From: Anastrepha obliqua
Taxonomy: Eukaryota > Arthropoda > Insecta > Diptera > Tephritidae
Assembly (NCBI RefSeq): GCF_027943255.1
Contig: NC_072896.1
Location: 32,390,501-32,454,500, forward strand
Length of the DNA stretch: 64,000 bases
Direction: 5' to 3'
The number at the start of each line of letters is the position of its first letter. The first letter of the stretch is position 1. The notes beneath the pieces are model-generated. The model ran no database searches, was not told where the DNA came from, and was given only the letters and a program-made list of their open reading frames with translations. Shown here piece after piece: positions 12,005-23,079 of this stretch. Position numbers and translations under genes: made by a program.

Positions 12005-12762
12005 AAGGGTGGTTAAAGTTCAAGAGCAGATGCTGAATGTGAACCACACCTAAACGTCAAGTTTTTTTCTGCATTTCATTTGACATTTTTCAATTTCAGA
12101 CTAATTCAATTTGAACCATGGAAAGATATACAATCGAGCAACGCGTTAAAGTTATTCAGCCTTATTATGAAAACGGGCGTTCAAATCAAAATGCATATCG
12201 CGCACCTCGTGAAGAAAATCATCTTCAGTGACGAGGCACATTTTCACCTCAGTGGATTCGTCAATAAGCAGAATAGCCGCATTTGGGCGAATGATAATGC
12301 AAGAGTGATTGCCGAAAACCAATGGCCCCACAAAGAGTGACTGTTTGGTGTGGTTTATGGGCCGGCGGCATCATTGGGCCGTATTTTTTCCAAAATGAGG
12401 CCGGTCAGGCAGTTGCTGTGAATAGTGCTCGCTATCGTGAGATGATAACGAACTTTTTATGGCCCGAATTAGAAGATATGGATGTGGACGATATGTGGTT
12501 TCAACAGGACGGTGCCACTTGTCACACAGCTAACGAAAAAATGGCTCTTTTGCGCGAAAAATTTGATGGCCGAATAATCTCGCGTCGCGGCAATGTCAAT
12601 TGGCCGCCAGGATCATGTGATTTAACACCGTTGGACTTGTTTCTTTGGGGTTATTTGAAAGAAAAGGTGTACGTCGATAAGCCAGCAATAATTCAAGAGC
12701 TAAAGGATGAGATAATTCGGCACATTAACGGCGTAGAACAACCCTTTATAATGCCAAAATAA
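12005..12762 (+). mobile_element. rosa-type (DD41D) mariner, internally deleted and 3'-truncated
   Basis: The 5' end is AAAGGGTGGTTAAAGTTCAA. The transposase starts at MERYTIEQRVKVIQPYYENG (12118) and jumps after AYRAP into KIIFSDEAHFHLSGFVN (about 12208), skipping the helix-turn-helix region. It then runs open to 12762 with QQDGATCHTA and CDLTPLDLFLWGYLKEKVY. The second and third catalytic aspartates are separated by 41 residues, the signature of the rosa group first described in tephritids. The last ~25 residues are replaced by an A-rich tract, and the 3' inverted repeat is missing. The 146-codon open stretch (12322-12762) suggests recent loss of function. The copy at 37.8-38.5 kb is closely related. 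Confidence 0.88.
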
Positions 12763-13010
12763 AATGATATAAAATAAATCAAAATTGAATTAAATAAAAT
12801 TAAATTTAATTTAATAATTTAAATAAGATTAAAAAAATTAATAAATAAATAAATAATAAAGCGAATAAAAAAAATAAAATAAAGAAAAGAAAAATAAAAA
12901 TTAAAAAATTATATGTGAAAACATTAAAATTAAAGAAATTAAAGGATTAAAAAAGATTAAATAAAAAAATAAAAACATGAACTAACATAAAACATAAAAA
13001 AAGGTACTCT
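12763..13010. other. A-rich low-complexity tract
   Basis: AAATAAAATTAA-type words throughout. It replaces the 3' end of the preceding mariner. Confidence 0.6.
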
Positions 13011-13968
13011 AATAGATGTATAATATATTTGCGAACCCTTTGTTCTGAAAATATATGATACTTATAGGGACCAATGGTATACAGCCTCCGAATGGCATAC
13101 AGAAATGAATTGCAATACAATAATCAATAATAACTTCATACTTATTTACAAATGTATGTATTGGCATTGAGAAAACACAAAACGAAAATAAAATAAAATT
13201 AGAGAAAAAAATCTGCAATCAAAGGCGGTCTACTAGCAGAGAAAAAATTCGCCCTCAAAACTATAACCGACTGAGAAAAGCGTGGGCCATAAGTCTCAAC
13301 TATAGTAGGTATTGAGCGACTGAGTTGCGAGTTGAGTTACATTTCTAATTGCTCATCAACTCGGGGCAGGTGAACTTCATTGCAAACAAATCATCTGCAT
13401 ACATCACTCCGTACGCTTAATATTACCTACGTACATATGAGAATAATGAGCATGAGAAACCCATAGGTATTGCCTTACCCATTCGAACACATACCTACAT
13501 ACATCTCATATTATACATACATACATATGCATGTACATATAAACATAAATACTCACTTGCCCGTGTATGCGCTTGATGTTGCACAGGTACCAACGAATCA
13601 ACTACACCAACAGCCTCAATAAAGCGCAAACTTAAACTGAAATTACTGCCATTTTCTGAGAACCATGAACTACAAAGTATGTAGGAATGTGTGTATGCAT
13701 GTATGTAAGAGTATGCTCGCAGTGGCTCAACAATAACAATCATGCAGTTTCATTTAGCAACGCTCAGTTACAGATATTTTTAAGCCGTGCTTGAATTCGT
13801 AGGAGTACTGGGGCTGTTGCTGCTAGTTGAAGCCAGGATATGAATTTACACGGGAATGCGGGTGACTGGTAGAAAGAACTGGAAAGAGTTAATGCGTTCT
13901 GAACATTTTTAGATGAAATGCTTATAGCGTGAAATTTCTAAAAATTGAAATTAAAGTTTATATAATAA
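13011..13968. other. Stretch without recognisable gene
   Basis: Single-copy-looking DNA with a short TACATACATA/ACATAT microsatellite at 13490-13550. A minus-strand ORF at 13495-13743 is mainly microsatellite-derived. Confidence 0.45.
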
Positions 13969-13969
13969 A

Positions 13970-15213
13970 GGGTTTTTCAATAGGGTCGCTTCAACTTTTT
14001 TCCGATAGGGAGGGCGAACAACGCAATATTTTTTATTTTTGCTTGTCATTTGTAAACTTAATTAGTATACATTTTATCGCTACACACTTGAGCAACGATT
14101 GCAAATCGTGCAAATTTTTAATGAAAATAATCGTTCTGTTGCTGCTACTTTAAGGGGGGGTAACGTTTTTAAATTTTTATTTTTGCATTTTTTTTTTTAT
14201 TTGGTTTTTTAAATGAAGAACCTTTCAAGAATATTCTGTGAAAATTTTAGACGAATCGGAGCAAAACTTAGAAAGATACAGCCATGTAAGTGTTGCTACC
14301 TACCTGGCTCAACCGCGCGCCATTTGTACTTTAAAGCGTTTTTCCCACAACTTACGTTTTCAAAGTCGGTGCCCCTCATAACTTTGAAACTACTGCACCG
14401 ATCCTTTTGAAATTTTGAACACTTTTTCTGTAGATGTTTTACAAGGTAACGCCGAAGTTTTTTCGAATTTGTTGATACTTTTGTTTTTACGGTAACTAAT
14501 TCACCGATTTTTTACGCGAAAATCGTGTTTTTGACTTTAACGTGTTCCTAAAAATCGGAAATTTTTTAATTTCAAAAAACCCTCTCGGCGTTACCCGGAG
14601 AAAACGATTATCTAACGAAATAACTTTGGTTTTTTGATTTCAGATGATTTAACACCGAGTTATGAGGGGCACCGCAAAACTACTTTTTTTTGAGATGCGT
14701 CCGAATAATTTCTGCCATTGCCGTATTTTTAAATATTTTTGGATGAAAATTTCACAAAATATACTTCAAATGCTATAGTTTTATGTAGTAAAAGATTTGA
14801 CGAATAAATTTTAACTGTGTCATCAAAAAAAAATCATAAAAATGTGCCTTTTTTTCCATGAATTAACGTTACCCCCCCTTAAGAGCATTACGGCCATTTT
14901 ACGGTCCATTTAACAAGCCGTCCCGTTTTGGGGTTATGTGAAGTCATTGGTCTACTGTAACAAGCCGGCGACGATTTGTGAGCTCAGAGCCAATATTGAA
15001 CGCGAAATTGCTGGAATTTCGGCCGATTTATGCAAAAGAGTGGTAGAAAATTGGGTTCAACGATTGGACTTCGTAAAACGTGCACGCGGTGGGCATGCAA
15101 AAGAAATCGAATTTCATACTTAAATGTATATGTTCAAACTCGAGAATAAAAAAAAATTAGTTAAAAAAGTCAAACCGTTTGTGTTTTATTCAAAAAAGTT
15201 CAGAAGTTGAAGC
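13970..15213 (+). mobile_element. rosa-type mariner remnant, host of the TTAA element
   Basis: The 5' terminus AAAGGGTTTTTCAATAGGG is at 13970. Transposase codons LEQRLQIVQIFNENNRSVAAT end at 14150. The frame resumes after the inserted element as LRALRPFYGPFNKP (14879-14930) when one TTAA copy is removed. An internal deletion then joins this to the C-terminus GYVKSLVYCNKPATICELRA, ending in GGHAKEIEFHT (stop 15121). The 3' end keeps the AAAAAAGTT...AAGTTGAAGC part of the inverted repeat, but the outermost bases are missing (about 15213). At least two events hit this copy: deletion of the centre and insertion at TTAA. Confidence 0.85.
14154..14878. mobile_element. 725-bp palindromic element with TTAA target duplication (piggyBac-like MITE/foldback)
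   Basis: Perfect 14-bp inverted ends GGGGGGGTAACGTT lie at 14154 and ending at 14878. TTAA lies on each side (14150-14153, 14879-14882). Removing the element and one TTAA restores a continuous mariner reading frame, which proves the boundaries. Two further perfect inverted pairs are nested inside: GGTGCCCCTCATAACT (14368-14383 and 14658-14673) and GGTAACGCCGA (14445-14455 and 14585-14595). All are centred near 14516-14520, where GATTTT...AAAATC closes the hairpin. The longest ORFs (under 75 codons) are not transposase-like. TTAA targeting is characteristic of piggyBac; the assignment to that superfamily is inference from the target site. Confidence 0.9.
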
Positions 15214-15479
15214 TCTCTTACTGCTGCTTCGAGTTGGGTGCCACTAAAAAAACCCTCCCAGAGGGGGATGTTTCCTCTGACCCGGAACTACAGTAGCACT
15301 TCATCGAAGACAGAGCAGATCCAACTAGGCGTTCTGATAAAGACTGCTTCTTGGACTCTCTCTGCGTTCAGGCGTTCAGGGTGGCCAGTTCATGGAGCCA
15401 GCATCATGTTATCGGCTCATCTTCTAATTAGATAGGTAAGTTAAGACTAGTATTTCGGTTAGGCGTCTCTGTTCAAGCC

Positions 15480-15830
15480 AAGTTTTTTGGCGCGCAGAAC
15501 TCGCCAATAAGTTGCCAACTTTCTGCTCTTTTCACCATTTTTTCAATGATGTTGTCTGCCTAAACCAAGATGGTGTAGCCATTTTCTGCCTACTGCAGAA
15601 TATTCACAGAGAATGTGTTCTGAATTTCCAGTGTACATTTCATAGCATCCGCAGATGATCAGAGAGACCAATTTTGTTTAGGTATTTAGTATCTTAGGCC
15701 ACAGTGGCCTGTAAAGTGCCCAGTTAAAAGTATTAAATCTACTCTCATGATTGAAAGTAGCTTATCAGAAATTCCTCTGTCCGGCGTTAGGAATTAGTTC
15801 GCTTGTCGCTCACCGATAGAATTTCGCCAG
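15480..15830 (-). mobile_element. Possible degenerate LINE tail
   Basis: Minus-strand frames give LTGHFTGHCGLRY and YLNKIGLSDH, reminiscent of the post-RNase H region of the other LINEs (ILTGH...). The match is short and frame-shifted. Confidence 0.3.
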
Positions 15831-16575
15831 TGGTCAACGAATTTCTTAACCCATCAGTATACCATATCTGGGATCGAAATTTAAGGGTGATAATCAGAAC
15901 TTGCGAGTTCATTAATGAAAGTTTCTGAAGAGAATGGGTTTGGGATCTACCCTTTAAGAACAGGAGTATGTCGGAAATCTTCTAAGGCCTTTAAATGTCA
16001 TTACATATCTTCACTTTTTATATCGGAGATGCCTTTTAATCTTAAACCGCTTAAACGTTTTTTTTTTTTCAATTAAAATGGGAAGCGGTGGTATGCACAA
16101 GAGAACTCCTCATGAGCCAGTTGGGCATGTTTTCACTGCCCCTGTTCGGACATAGATAAGGCGGCTCCACAGATAAAACAGGGTTGATTTGATGAAGACG
16201 ATTGGTGATGAAGACGACTCGAGTTAATCACTATGAAATTAGGTTGAAGCAGCAGTCATTGCAGAGACAATAAAAAGGTGTGGCTCGGCTTAAAAGCTAA
16301 TATACCTTTTGAGTGTTTTCATAAATGAAAACAGTCTGGTAGTTGATGAGGCAAGTCATTGACAAAACGTCCACTAACTATTTGACGAGTGCCTGGTGGA
16401 AGACTTGTAGGGCAAGAAAGATGTAACTCTCCAGATCTGGAGAATGTAAACTAAATATCGGACTGCAGTTTTGTGGTTACAAATTTCTAGTGGTAGCATA
16501 AATTGCCAGTCTTTAGATTCATTTAGGGTTCGGGTTTCTGATCTCTTCTTAACAAAGTTTTACTTGACACTGAGG
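15831..16575. other. Stretch without recognisable gene
   Basis: No convincing coding frame, terminal repeat or match to the other families in the window was found. Confidence 0.4.
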
Positions 16576-16579
16576 TAAT

Positions 16580-16835
16580 GATAGCTGCCGTTCAGTTCTA
16601 CAAAAACGGGAAACTGCTGGGCTGATGAGCTGGCTAGAAGGGAACCCTCGAGACGGTTTCATCGCGAAATGAGAGGAGTTTTATTGAGAAACTGTGGTCT
16701 GTTTCTGAAAAGATGGGCTTCGCATCAACTCAGGGTCAGTGTGGGTTAGTGTGCGAGGTCCTTCTGGCCACGGTTAATTCGGGGACGGTCGAGAGAACGC
16801 CTGAGGCTACTCAAAGCCGCAGATCTCGAATTTGG
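16580..16835 (+). mobile_element. LINE B fragment (end of RNase H)
   Basis: The plus strand reads NCWADELARREPSRRFHREM, followed by GLFLKRWASHQL and FWPRLIRGRSRERLRLLKA. These align with the ORF at 34908-35699 (NCWADELARQG, GLLLETWASSQL, FWPRLDRGRSRELLRLTKP). It is truncated on both sides. Confidence 0.75.
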
Positions 16836-16847
16836 CGGATGTACTTA

Positions 16848-17530
16848 AAATTTGAAATTTTAATTGATCGAGCCAAGGCGCACCAAGAGATTTGGTGGCT
16901 GCTAAAACACTCACGCTAAAAAGCCCATTGTGTTTAGAGCTCTGGAAAAAGGGTAGATAGTCAAGGAGGAAAGGAGAAAAGGAGAAAAGTAACAGAGAAA
17001 GAGATAGGAAATAATAGAGACAGAGACAGCTGTAGTTAGTCCTGTGAGAATTTTCCAGATGCTTTGATAAATCTGCAAAATACCCTACAGTTTTAGAGAA
17101 CGGATATTACTCATTCTCACGACATCGGAACCGAAAAGTCCCAGCCTTGCTCTAGCAAAGGCAGGACACTCACAGAGAAAGTGCTCAGTGCTATCCGCCG
17201 CCTCCAATCAAGACAGGCTCTATAATTCCAATGGTGATCATATGCTGACCCTATGAGTAGCGTCCTCCTGTAATAATACCGACCATCAACCGAACGCCTT
17301 TCCTTCCAAGTTTTAGTGGAAAGTTTGACAGTTTTCTGTTCGGACTTGTCACAACACACTTTGTAGCTCTGCAGCGTTCTAGACCGGACCACCGCTCTTT
17401 ATGTAAATTGCATACGTAATCGCTGATCCACTTGATGATTCCTGCAGAAGTGATTCCGATTATTGCCTCTGGCCCTTGTGGGGGAACCGCTGACCCACGG
17501 TTGGCCAATTCGTCGGCAATTTCGTTTGCA
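16848..17530 (-). mobile_element. LINE A 3' end, copy 1 (RNase H tail and 3' UTR)
   Basis: Minus-strand translation from 17525: EIADELANRGSAVPPQGPEA, then RWSGLERCRATKCV and LMVGIITG. After a frameshift comes STEHFLCECPAFARARL near 17200-17150. These are the end of a LINE RNase H and its Cys-rich tail. The remaining 300 bp is 3' UTR with a T/C-rich tract. The whole segment aligns with 58325-59005, including the UTR, and with the coding part of the insertion at 26.67 kb. Confidence 0.8.
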
Positions 17531-17955
17531 TTTTAACATTTTCCCAATCATTTTTGGGCCACCTTAATGCGATTCTTAGTACTCGTTATTTTTAAGCTAA
17601 CTAATTTCAGCTTTCCACTTCATATTTGACTTTTGAGCTTTAGTATTCCCAATCATAGAGTTAAGAAAATAGCGAAACTACAGAACGATGCTTTTAATAT
17701 AAATGAAAGAGTTCGGTATTTGCACTAACCCAACCTCTAAACAAATCGCTTTTGTTATTTCACTATTAATATTTCAGTATTATTATAACAGCATTCCTTT
17801 GTCTTGGCATGCAGGTGGATTCGTACCCGTTAAAGGGTGTTCCAATTTAGAGATGAAGAATTGAAAATTGGCAACACTGCTTTCTGTGACAAGCGATTTG
17901 ATGCATTTCAATTGGTTTGAGGTTAGTTTGGCTAGGAAATTCATGATGACTAGAC
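17531..17955. other. No gene; possible mariner 5'-end relic at 17833
   Basis: AAAGGGTGTTCCAATTTAGA at 17834 resembles the left ends of the mariners in this window (AAAGGGT.TTTCAA). No transposase follows. Confidence 0.3.
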
Positions 17956-17959
17956 TAAT

Positions 17960-18935
17960 TTTATTTCAAAATAATGATAACGATGATGATGACGAAGACG
18001 ACATTTCTAGGAGCAACTTTTCCGGAAACATTGGACTTGGATTGGAATTGGACACACCAACTGAAGGACTTGGCCTTCTCCACCTGATCTTTCCAACGCA
18101 GAGGAGGCCTTCCTCTTCCTCTGCTACCACCAGCAGATACCGCATAGAATTCTTTCAGATCCGGCGCGTTGGTATCCATTCGGACGACATGACCCAGCCA
18201 ACGTAGCCGCTGGAACTTTATACGCTGCGCTATGTCTATGCCGTCGTAAAGCTCATACAGCTCATCGTTCCATCGTCTGCGATATTCGCCGTTGCCAAAA
18301 TCTTGCCGGTCCAAAAATCTTGCACAGAATCTTTCTCTCAAACACTCCAAATGTCGCTTCATCGGATGTTGTCATCGTCCAAGTTTTTGCTCTCTATGAT
18401 AGGACGGGTATGACGAGAACCTTATAAAGTGTTAGTTTTGTTCTCGGGAGAGGACCTTACTACTTAATTGCCTACGGAGTCCAAAGTAGCACTTGTTGGC
18501 AAGAGAGATTCTTCGCTGGATTTGCAGGCTCCCATTGTTAACGGTGTTAATGATGGTTCCTAAATATACGAAGTCTCCAACAAACTCGAAATCATACTGT
18601 CAACAACGCCGTGGGTGCCGATACGCGAGTGCGTCGATTTTTTGTTTGATGACTGGAGGTACTTCCTTTTGTTTTCGTTCACCACCAGACTCTTTTGTTT
18701 TGCTTCTTTAACCAGTTTTGAAAAGACAGAACTAACAGCGCGGTTGTCAAAGCCGTCAATATCGATGATGCCCAGAATAAATGCACTCTATAGGTCGATG
18801 AAGTCACTAGCCACCTCCTTCGGGCCATTTTACTCCTCTCGACTATTTTGTCCTAAGTCTAAATTAAGTCGCATGCCTACACCGATAACTCACAATCGGA
18901 ATCATTCGATGCGTTATTATCCAGATACAACCCCT
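17960..18935 (-). mobile_element. LINE D fragment, copy 1 (RT motif region to C-terminus)
   Basis: On the minus strand the order is IIDIDGFDNRAVSSVFSKLV (derived from the YADDIDIIG block of RT, near 18760), LVVNEN, FVGDFVYLGT, IQRRISLANKCYFGLRRQLS, and finally ELYELYDGIDIAQRIKFQRL with RLRWLGHVVRMDTNAP and RGRGRPPLRWKDQVEKA (about 18300-18060). This is the common insect endonuclease/RT LINE with a C-terminal LGHVVRM block. Several frameshifts and stops are present. The C-terminal half aligns with 50020-50585. Confidence 0.85.
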
Positions 18936-19195
18936 TTCGAATCTCCGTGAAACACCAGAATTAAGAAAAATTTTCTTCTAATAGCGGTCGCCCCTCGGCA
19001 GGCAAAGAAAATTTCCGAGTCTATTCCTGCCTAAGAAAGCTTCTCATAAAAAATATTTGCCGTTCGGAGTCGGCTTGAAACTGTAGGTCCCTCCATTTGT
19101 AGAACAACAGCAAGACGCACGCCACAAATAGGAGGAGGATCTTGGCCAAACCCTCGAAAAGAGTATGAGCACCAATATATATATAACCGGGTTTA
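18936..19195 (+). mobile_element. SINE 1, 5'-truncated copy
   Basis: Starts at the B-box region (TTCGAATCTCCGTGAAACAC) and continues through AATAGCGGTCGCCCCTCGGC, TTGCCGTTCGGAGTCGGCTT and CGCACGCCACAAATAGGAGG to an (AT)n tail near 19180. It aligns along its length with 23735-24005. Confidence 0.8.
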
Positions 19196-21060
19196 TTACG
19201 AGAAGTGCATGGACCTTCGCACCAGTCAAGACAGCCACGTGCTCGAGATTACATCCAAATATTAATACCACAAAATTGTCTCTCAAAAACAGGCGCTTTC
19301 ATGGATACTAAAAAAACTTCTGTATTATATTTCCATTTAAGCTTCTCGCAGTCTAAAGAAAACACCCCTTTTATAACTTCAGTCTTACAAACGCAGTCAC
19401 AGTTGTGGTGCTGTGTGAATGAGCAGTTAAAAATAAGTCTGATTTCGCTCAGCGGCCCAATGGAGACATGAAATGGTGCGCACAAGCAATTCGAATCCGA
19501 CGAGCTGGACTTAAAGCAGGAAAGGAAAAGCCTTAAAAAATGCTGATAGTGTTAGCTGATGGAGTCAGTTAATGTTAGCCGTTTTTATTTTTCGTATCTT
19601 GCTTGCAAGTCCCGTGAGAAATTTGCAGTAATATTTGCTGTTGAAATGGCAAACGAATATGCCTGTGTGTGTGTGTTTGGGCGTATGCTTGTCTAGTATA
19701 TCTATCACATATGTATGTATGTGCTTACATACATTATATATGTATGTAAATGTATAAATATGTAGATAAATCTGCGTGCAATTGTTCTCTTACCCACTCA
19801 TCTCCACGCAATTCAAAAAAGGTTCACTTGCCTGCTGCATTTTTCTGCTAATTTTCTGCTGAATTTTTTTCCGGTTTTTTTTTTCTTTTTTTACGTAAAA
19901 TAATCTACCACTGCAGATGAAATATTTATTTGCAATTCCCTAAACTAACGTGCGCAAAGCATGAAACTATATACCTTGCCGACTCAATTCACTAGCACTA
20001 CGCCAGCGCCACGCCAACGCTACCATCACCATCAGCTTCCTCTATCGACATGTTCGCCCGCACAACTCTGTTGCTGTGGCGGTGGCAGCTGTGTAGGTAT
20101 ACCGAGAACTTGTCGGTGGCTGTGTGTGTATATGCTGTCCTTTGATGGTTGTGAATACAATGAAGCCAGCTAGTCAACCAACGAACCACCTAGACCGCCC
20201 ACCCATTTATCTAAACTATCTAAGTCATTCGTGGTACTGCATACGTACATGAAACTTGCAGCTAGACTCAACTTATGTACAGTCAAGCAGACAACCGGGC
20301 AGCCGAACAGCTAGGCAAGCAGTCACTCATGCAGTCAGTTAGCTAAGCATCCAATGCACTGGATGGTGCTTCAAGTTGGAACTGACCGGACTGGCTGGTG
20401 CATAGGCAGCCTGTGGCTTGAATTGCACGAAATGAAATGAAACACCTGCTGCTGAGTGTGTTGTTGTTTTCTTTTTTCATTTTAATTATACCTTTTTTGT
20501 TACAAAAGCGCCACAATGATGTAGTACAACGAGACAGTGAGAAGAAGTTGGGCACAGTGCATTTGAATTGGTTGCAATTTTTGGCCAGCCATTTTTCTAC
20601 TATGCACTCAGTTTTCCATGGCGCATACTAATATGGCTGTCCAAGTGGTTCCCTACCTGCATATTTTTAGACCCAGACGAGCCGTAGAGCTCAAGTAAGT
20701 TAATAATTTCATGTGGTACAGTGCAATCAATGACTGCTCGTATGAACTCTCTTAACTTTCTGAACTTTCTTAAAAATCTATTAAATGCGCTGACCCACCT
20801 TAAACTTTTTAAAGTTTGTATTCATCGCAAATAGGAAAAGTGATAATCAATCATGAATCGATGGCATATCAAAAGGTATGCAGATCACAGCAATCGGGCG
20901 TTAGCAGATCCGTTAGCAGTCAGCTACCCAACGTACTTCTGAAGGCATTCCTACACTACTCTACGAGAGCCAGAGCCTATCGAAAGCAATGCTTTTTACT
21001 ACAGACAAATCAAGCCAGCAATAGCAGTTACGGAAAGCGTGAGCTGTGCTGTGGCGAATT
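19196..21060. other. Stretch without recognisable gene
   Basis: Contains (GT)n at 19660-19680, ATGTATGT-type repeats at 19710-19760 and CAG/CAA-poor, single-copy-looking sequence. The ORFs (up to 88 codons) show no domain or signal peptide. Nothing is recognised. Confidence 0.45.
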
Positions 21061-21105
21061 CTATAAGAATTAAAAAAAAAAAATTCGATTGAACCAGTAT
21101 TAATA

Positions 21106-21660
21106 AAGGGTTTTCCAATAACAGGGGTTATTGGTGAATGGATTGCGCTATCGAGAGATGATTAACGATTTTGTATAGCCGGCATTGGATGGTATTGATC
21201 TGGACAACGTTTATTTTCAACAAGACGGTGCTACGTGCCGCAAAAGCAACGAAACCATTGATATTTCACGGGAAAAGTTTCCGGACCGTGTTATCTCTCG
21301 AAGAGGTGATCACAGTTGGTCACCGAGATCTTGTGATTTAACACCTTGTGACTTTTTTCTTTAGGTCCACGTGAAGGAGAAGGTCTACGCCAACAGCCCA
21401 TGGTCGATTCAAGACCTCAAAGATGGGATTCGTGAGGCTATCGAGGACATAGGGCAGCCACTTTGCAATTCGGTTACGGAAAATTTCATGAAAAGGATAT
21501 TGTCCTGTAAGCGTGGTCGTGGTGGGCATTTGCCTGATGTTATTTTCCGCTATTACCGGTATATCTTTCCCTTTATAAAGAAATAAACATCCGATCATTT
21601 ATATTAAAAAATAGTATTTTTCTTTGAATATCAAAGTAACACCTCTGTTTGGAAAGCCCT
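21106..21660 (+). mobile_element. rosa-type (DD41D) mariner, second lineage, internally deleted but with both ends
   Basis: The ends AGGGTTTTCCAA (about 21107) and TTGGAAAGCCCT (ending 21660) form an inverted repeat with one mismatch. The interior keeps the middle and C-terminal transposase: RYREMIND, YFQQDGATCRKSNE, RSCDLTPCDFFL, VKEKVYANSPWSIQDLKDGI and GRGGHLPDVIF, with a stop near 21585. QQD and the D of TPCD are separated by 41 residues. The whole N-terminal half is missing, and stops occur at two tryptophan positions. About 555 bp remain of an expected ~1.3 kb. Confidence 0.85.
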
Positions 21661-21689
21661 ATACATATCCTTTGCACGTCGGCAATTCG

Positions 21690-22020
21690 AGTGGGCTCCG
21701 AGTTTGATTCCCTCCGTTGGTAACAAAAATCAAATGTCGCAAATATTTATTTTTCTACCAGGAAGTTACTAATGTCCACCGAGAAACCACCGAGCGAATT
21801 TAAGTAATGGAAAAGCTTCCCATAAGAACTATCGGCCGCTTAAGAAAGGCAAACAACTCTAAACCCTGCCCTTTGTAGGACAATATCAACCTAGACACCA
21901 CAAATTGGAGGATAATTTCGGTTAAAGACCTTGAAGTGGCATTCCAAACCCTTACCTTTGTAGGACAATACCAATACGAACACCACAAATTGGAGAAGAA
22001 TCTCGGTGAAAGCACGGAGA
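21690..22020 (+). mobile_element. Diverged SINE 1 relative with a duplicated tail
   Basis: Contains a B-box-like GAGTTTGATTCCC (21708) and the SINE 1 middle (ATGGAAAAGCTTCCCATAAG). The SINE 1 3' block is present twice in tandem: CTTTGTAGGACAATATCAAC...CACCACAAATTGGAGGA (21869-21925) and CTTTGTAGGACAATACCAAT...CACCACAAATTGGAGAA (21956-22000). Confidence 0.55.
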
Positions 22021-22079
22021 GCGACCCGTAAAGTCGCCAGTCGTTTCTTCCTAGAAAATGGTTCCCGAGTGATTTAGTT

Positions 22080-23030
22080 CCATAGCTCGAACAATTCTTT
22101 CCAGCATCAGGTTAAAGAAGTCGGACGACGGAGAGTAACTCTGTTTGAAGCCTTGATTGATATCAAGAGACTGCAAGAGGTCTTTAGCAAATGTCAGGGA
22201 TGTGCTGGAATTGCCCAGCGTTATTTTATTAGTTTTGTATGGTTACCAAATTCAGAAATTGAGCCTAAAGGCAACTCCTTTTCGTGCTATCAACGAAAAC
22301 ATTGGCAAAGGAATGATGAGTGTCGAGTCTCCTTTTACGGGTCCTTTCACAGGATTGGCGTACAGTGAATATCTAGTCAATTGTTGGCTTTTTAGGTCCA
22401 AAACCAGACTTCTTATGTGCAATGTTTAGACGACTAAGTCCGCGATACTTGGCGCAGATTGCTGGATCGCCCCTTTTATGAGTTGGACAGAACTTACATA
22501 AATTCCAATCGACTGGTATGCATTCATCTGATCATATTTTAGATGCACTTTACCAGCTTCCCACCGCTAAGTTGGAATAGCTCAGCAGCCAGTGTTTCGC
22601 CTACCGTCGTTTGTTTTCCTTTAGCCCGATTATTACTATTCGCACTGCGTTTGGTCGGTTAACAGAACTTGAACTGCGTGGAACTTTTGGCGTATCTGGC
22701 GTTACTTCACGGAAAATAATATCTTTTAACCTACATGAGCCTGGTTAGTTGTCATTGGGGTGGTGATAATTGAGTTTTTGACCAGATGGGAGCAGCTCAT
22801 CGTGGGTAATTTGGCGACCTTTGGCAAGCCCATTTTGACTAAGACCTTTTTCGACCTTTCGTTCTTGAAAGTGACCCATTTTTCATCACCAGTTTGAAGA
22901 AATTCCGGAACTCTATTCGATCCAGGGGTTTCTTTTACTTTTATTTCTGTGGGAACTCTATATCGAGCTTTATCTTAAAACCAACCTTAAGCATATAGTT
23001 CCACATGATTTTCTTTAAAAGCTTTAGTTC
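22080..23030 (-). mobile_element. Degenerate LINE reverse-transcriptase core (probably LINE D)
   Basis: Minus-strand frames give, in the order expected for RT domains 2-4, GETLAAELFQLSGGKLVKC (about 22620), DWNL..., GDPAICAKYRG (about 22460) and GFGPKKPTIDYI. The sequence lacks any long frame, and stops are frequent. I infer LINE D from the general resemblance to that family's RT; this window has no overlapping LINE D copy to confirm it. Confidence 0.55.
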
Positions 23031-23079
23031 CTGTGTAGTGGAATAATTAGCTGCTGCTACCAAAGCTCCATAGGCATTG

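Noticed and set aside
18493..18950. Plus-strand ORFs of 72 and 111 codons
   Set aside because: Antisense to the LINE D reverse-transcriptase region.
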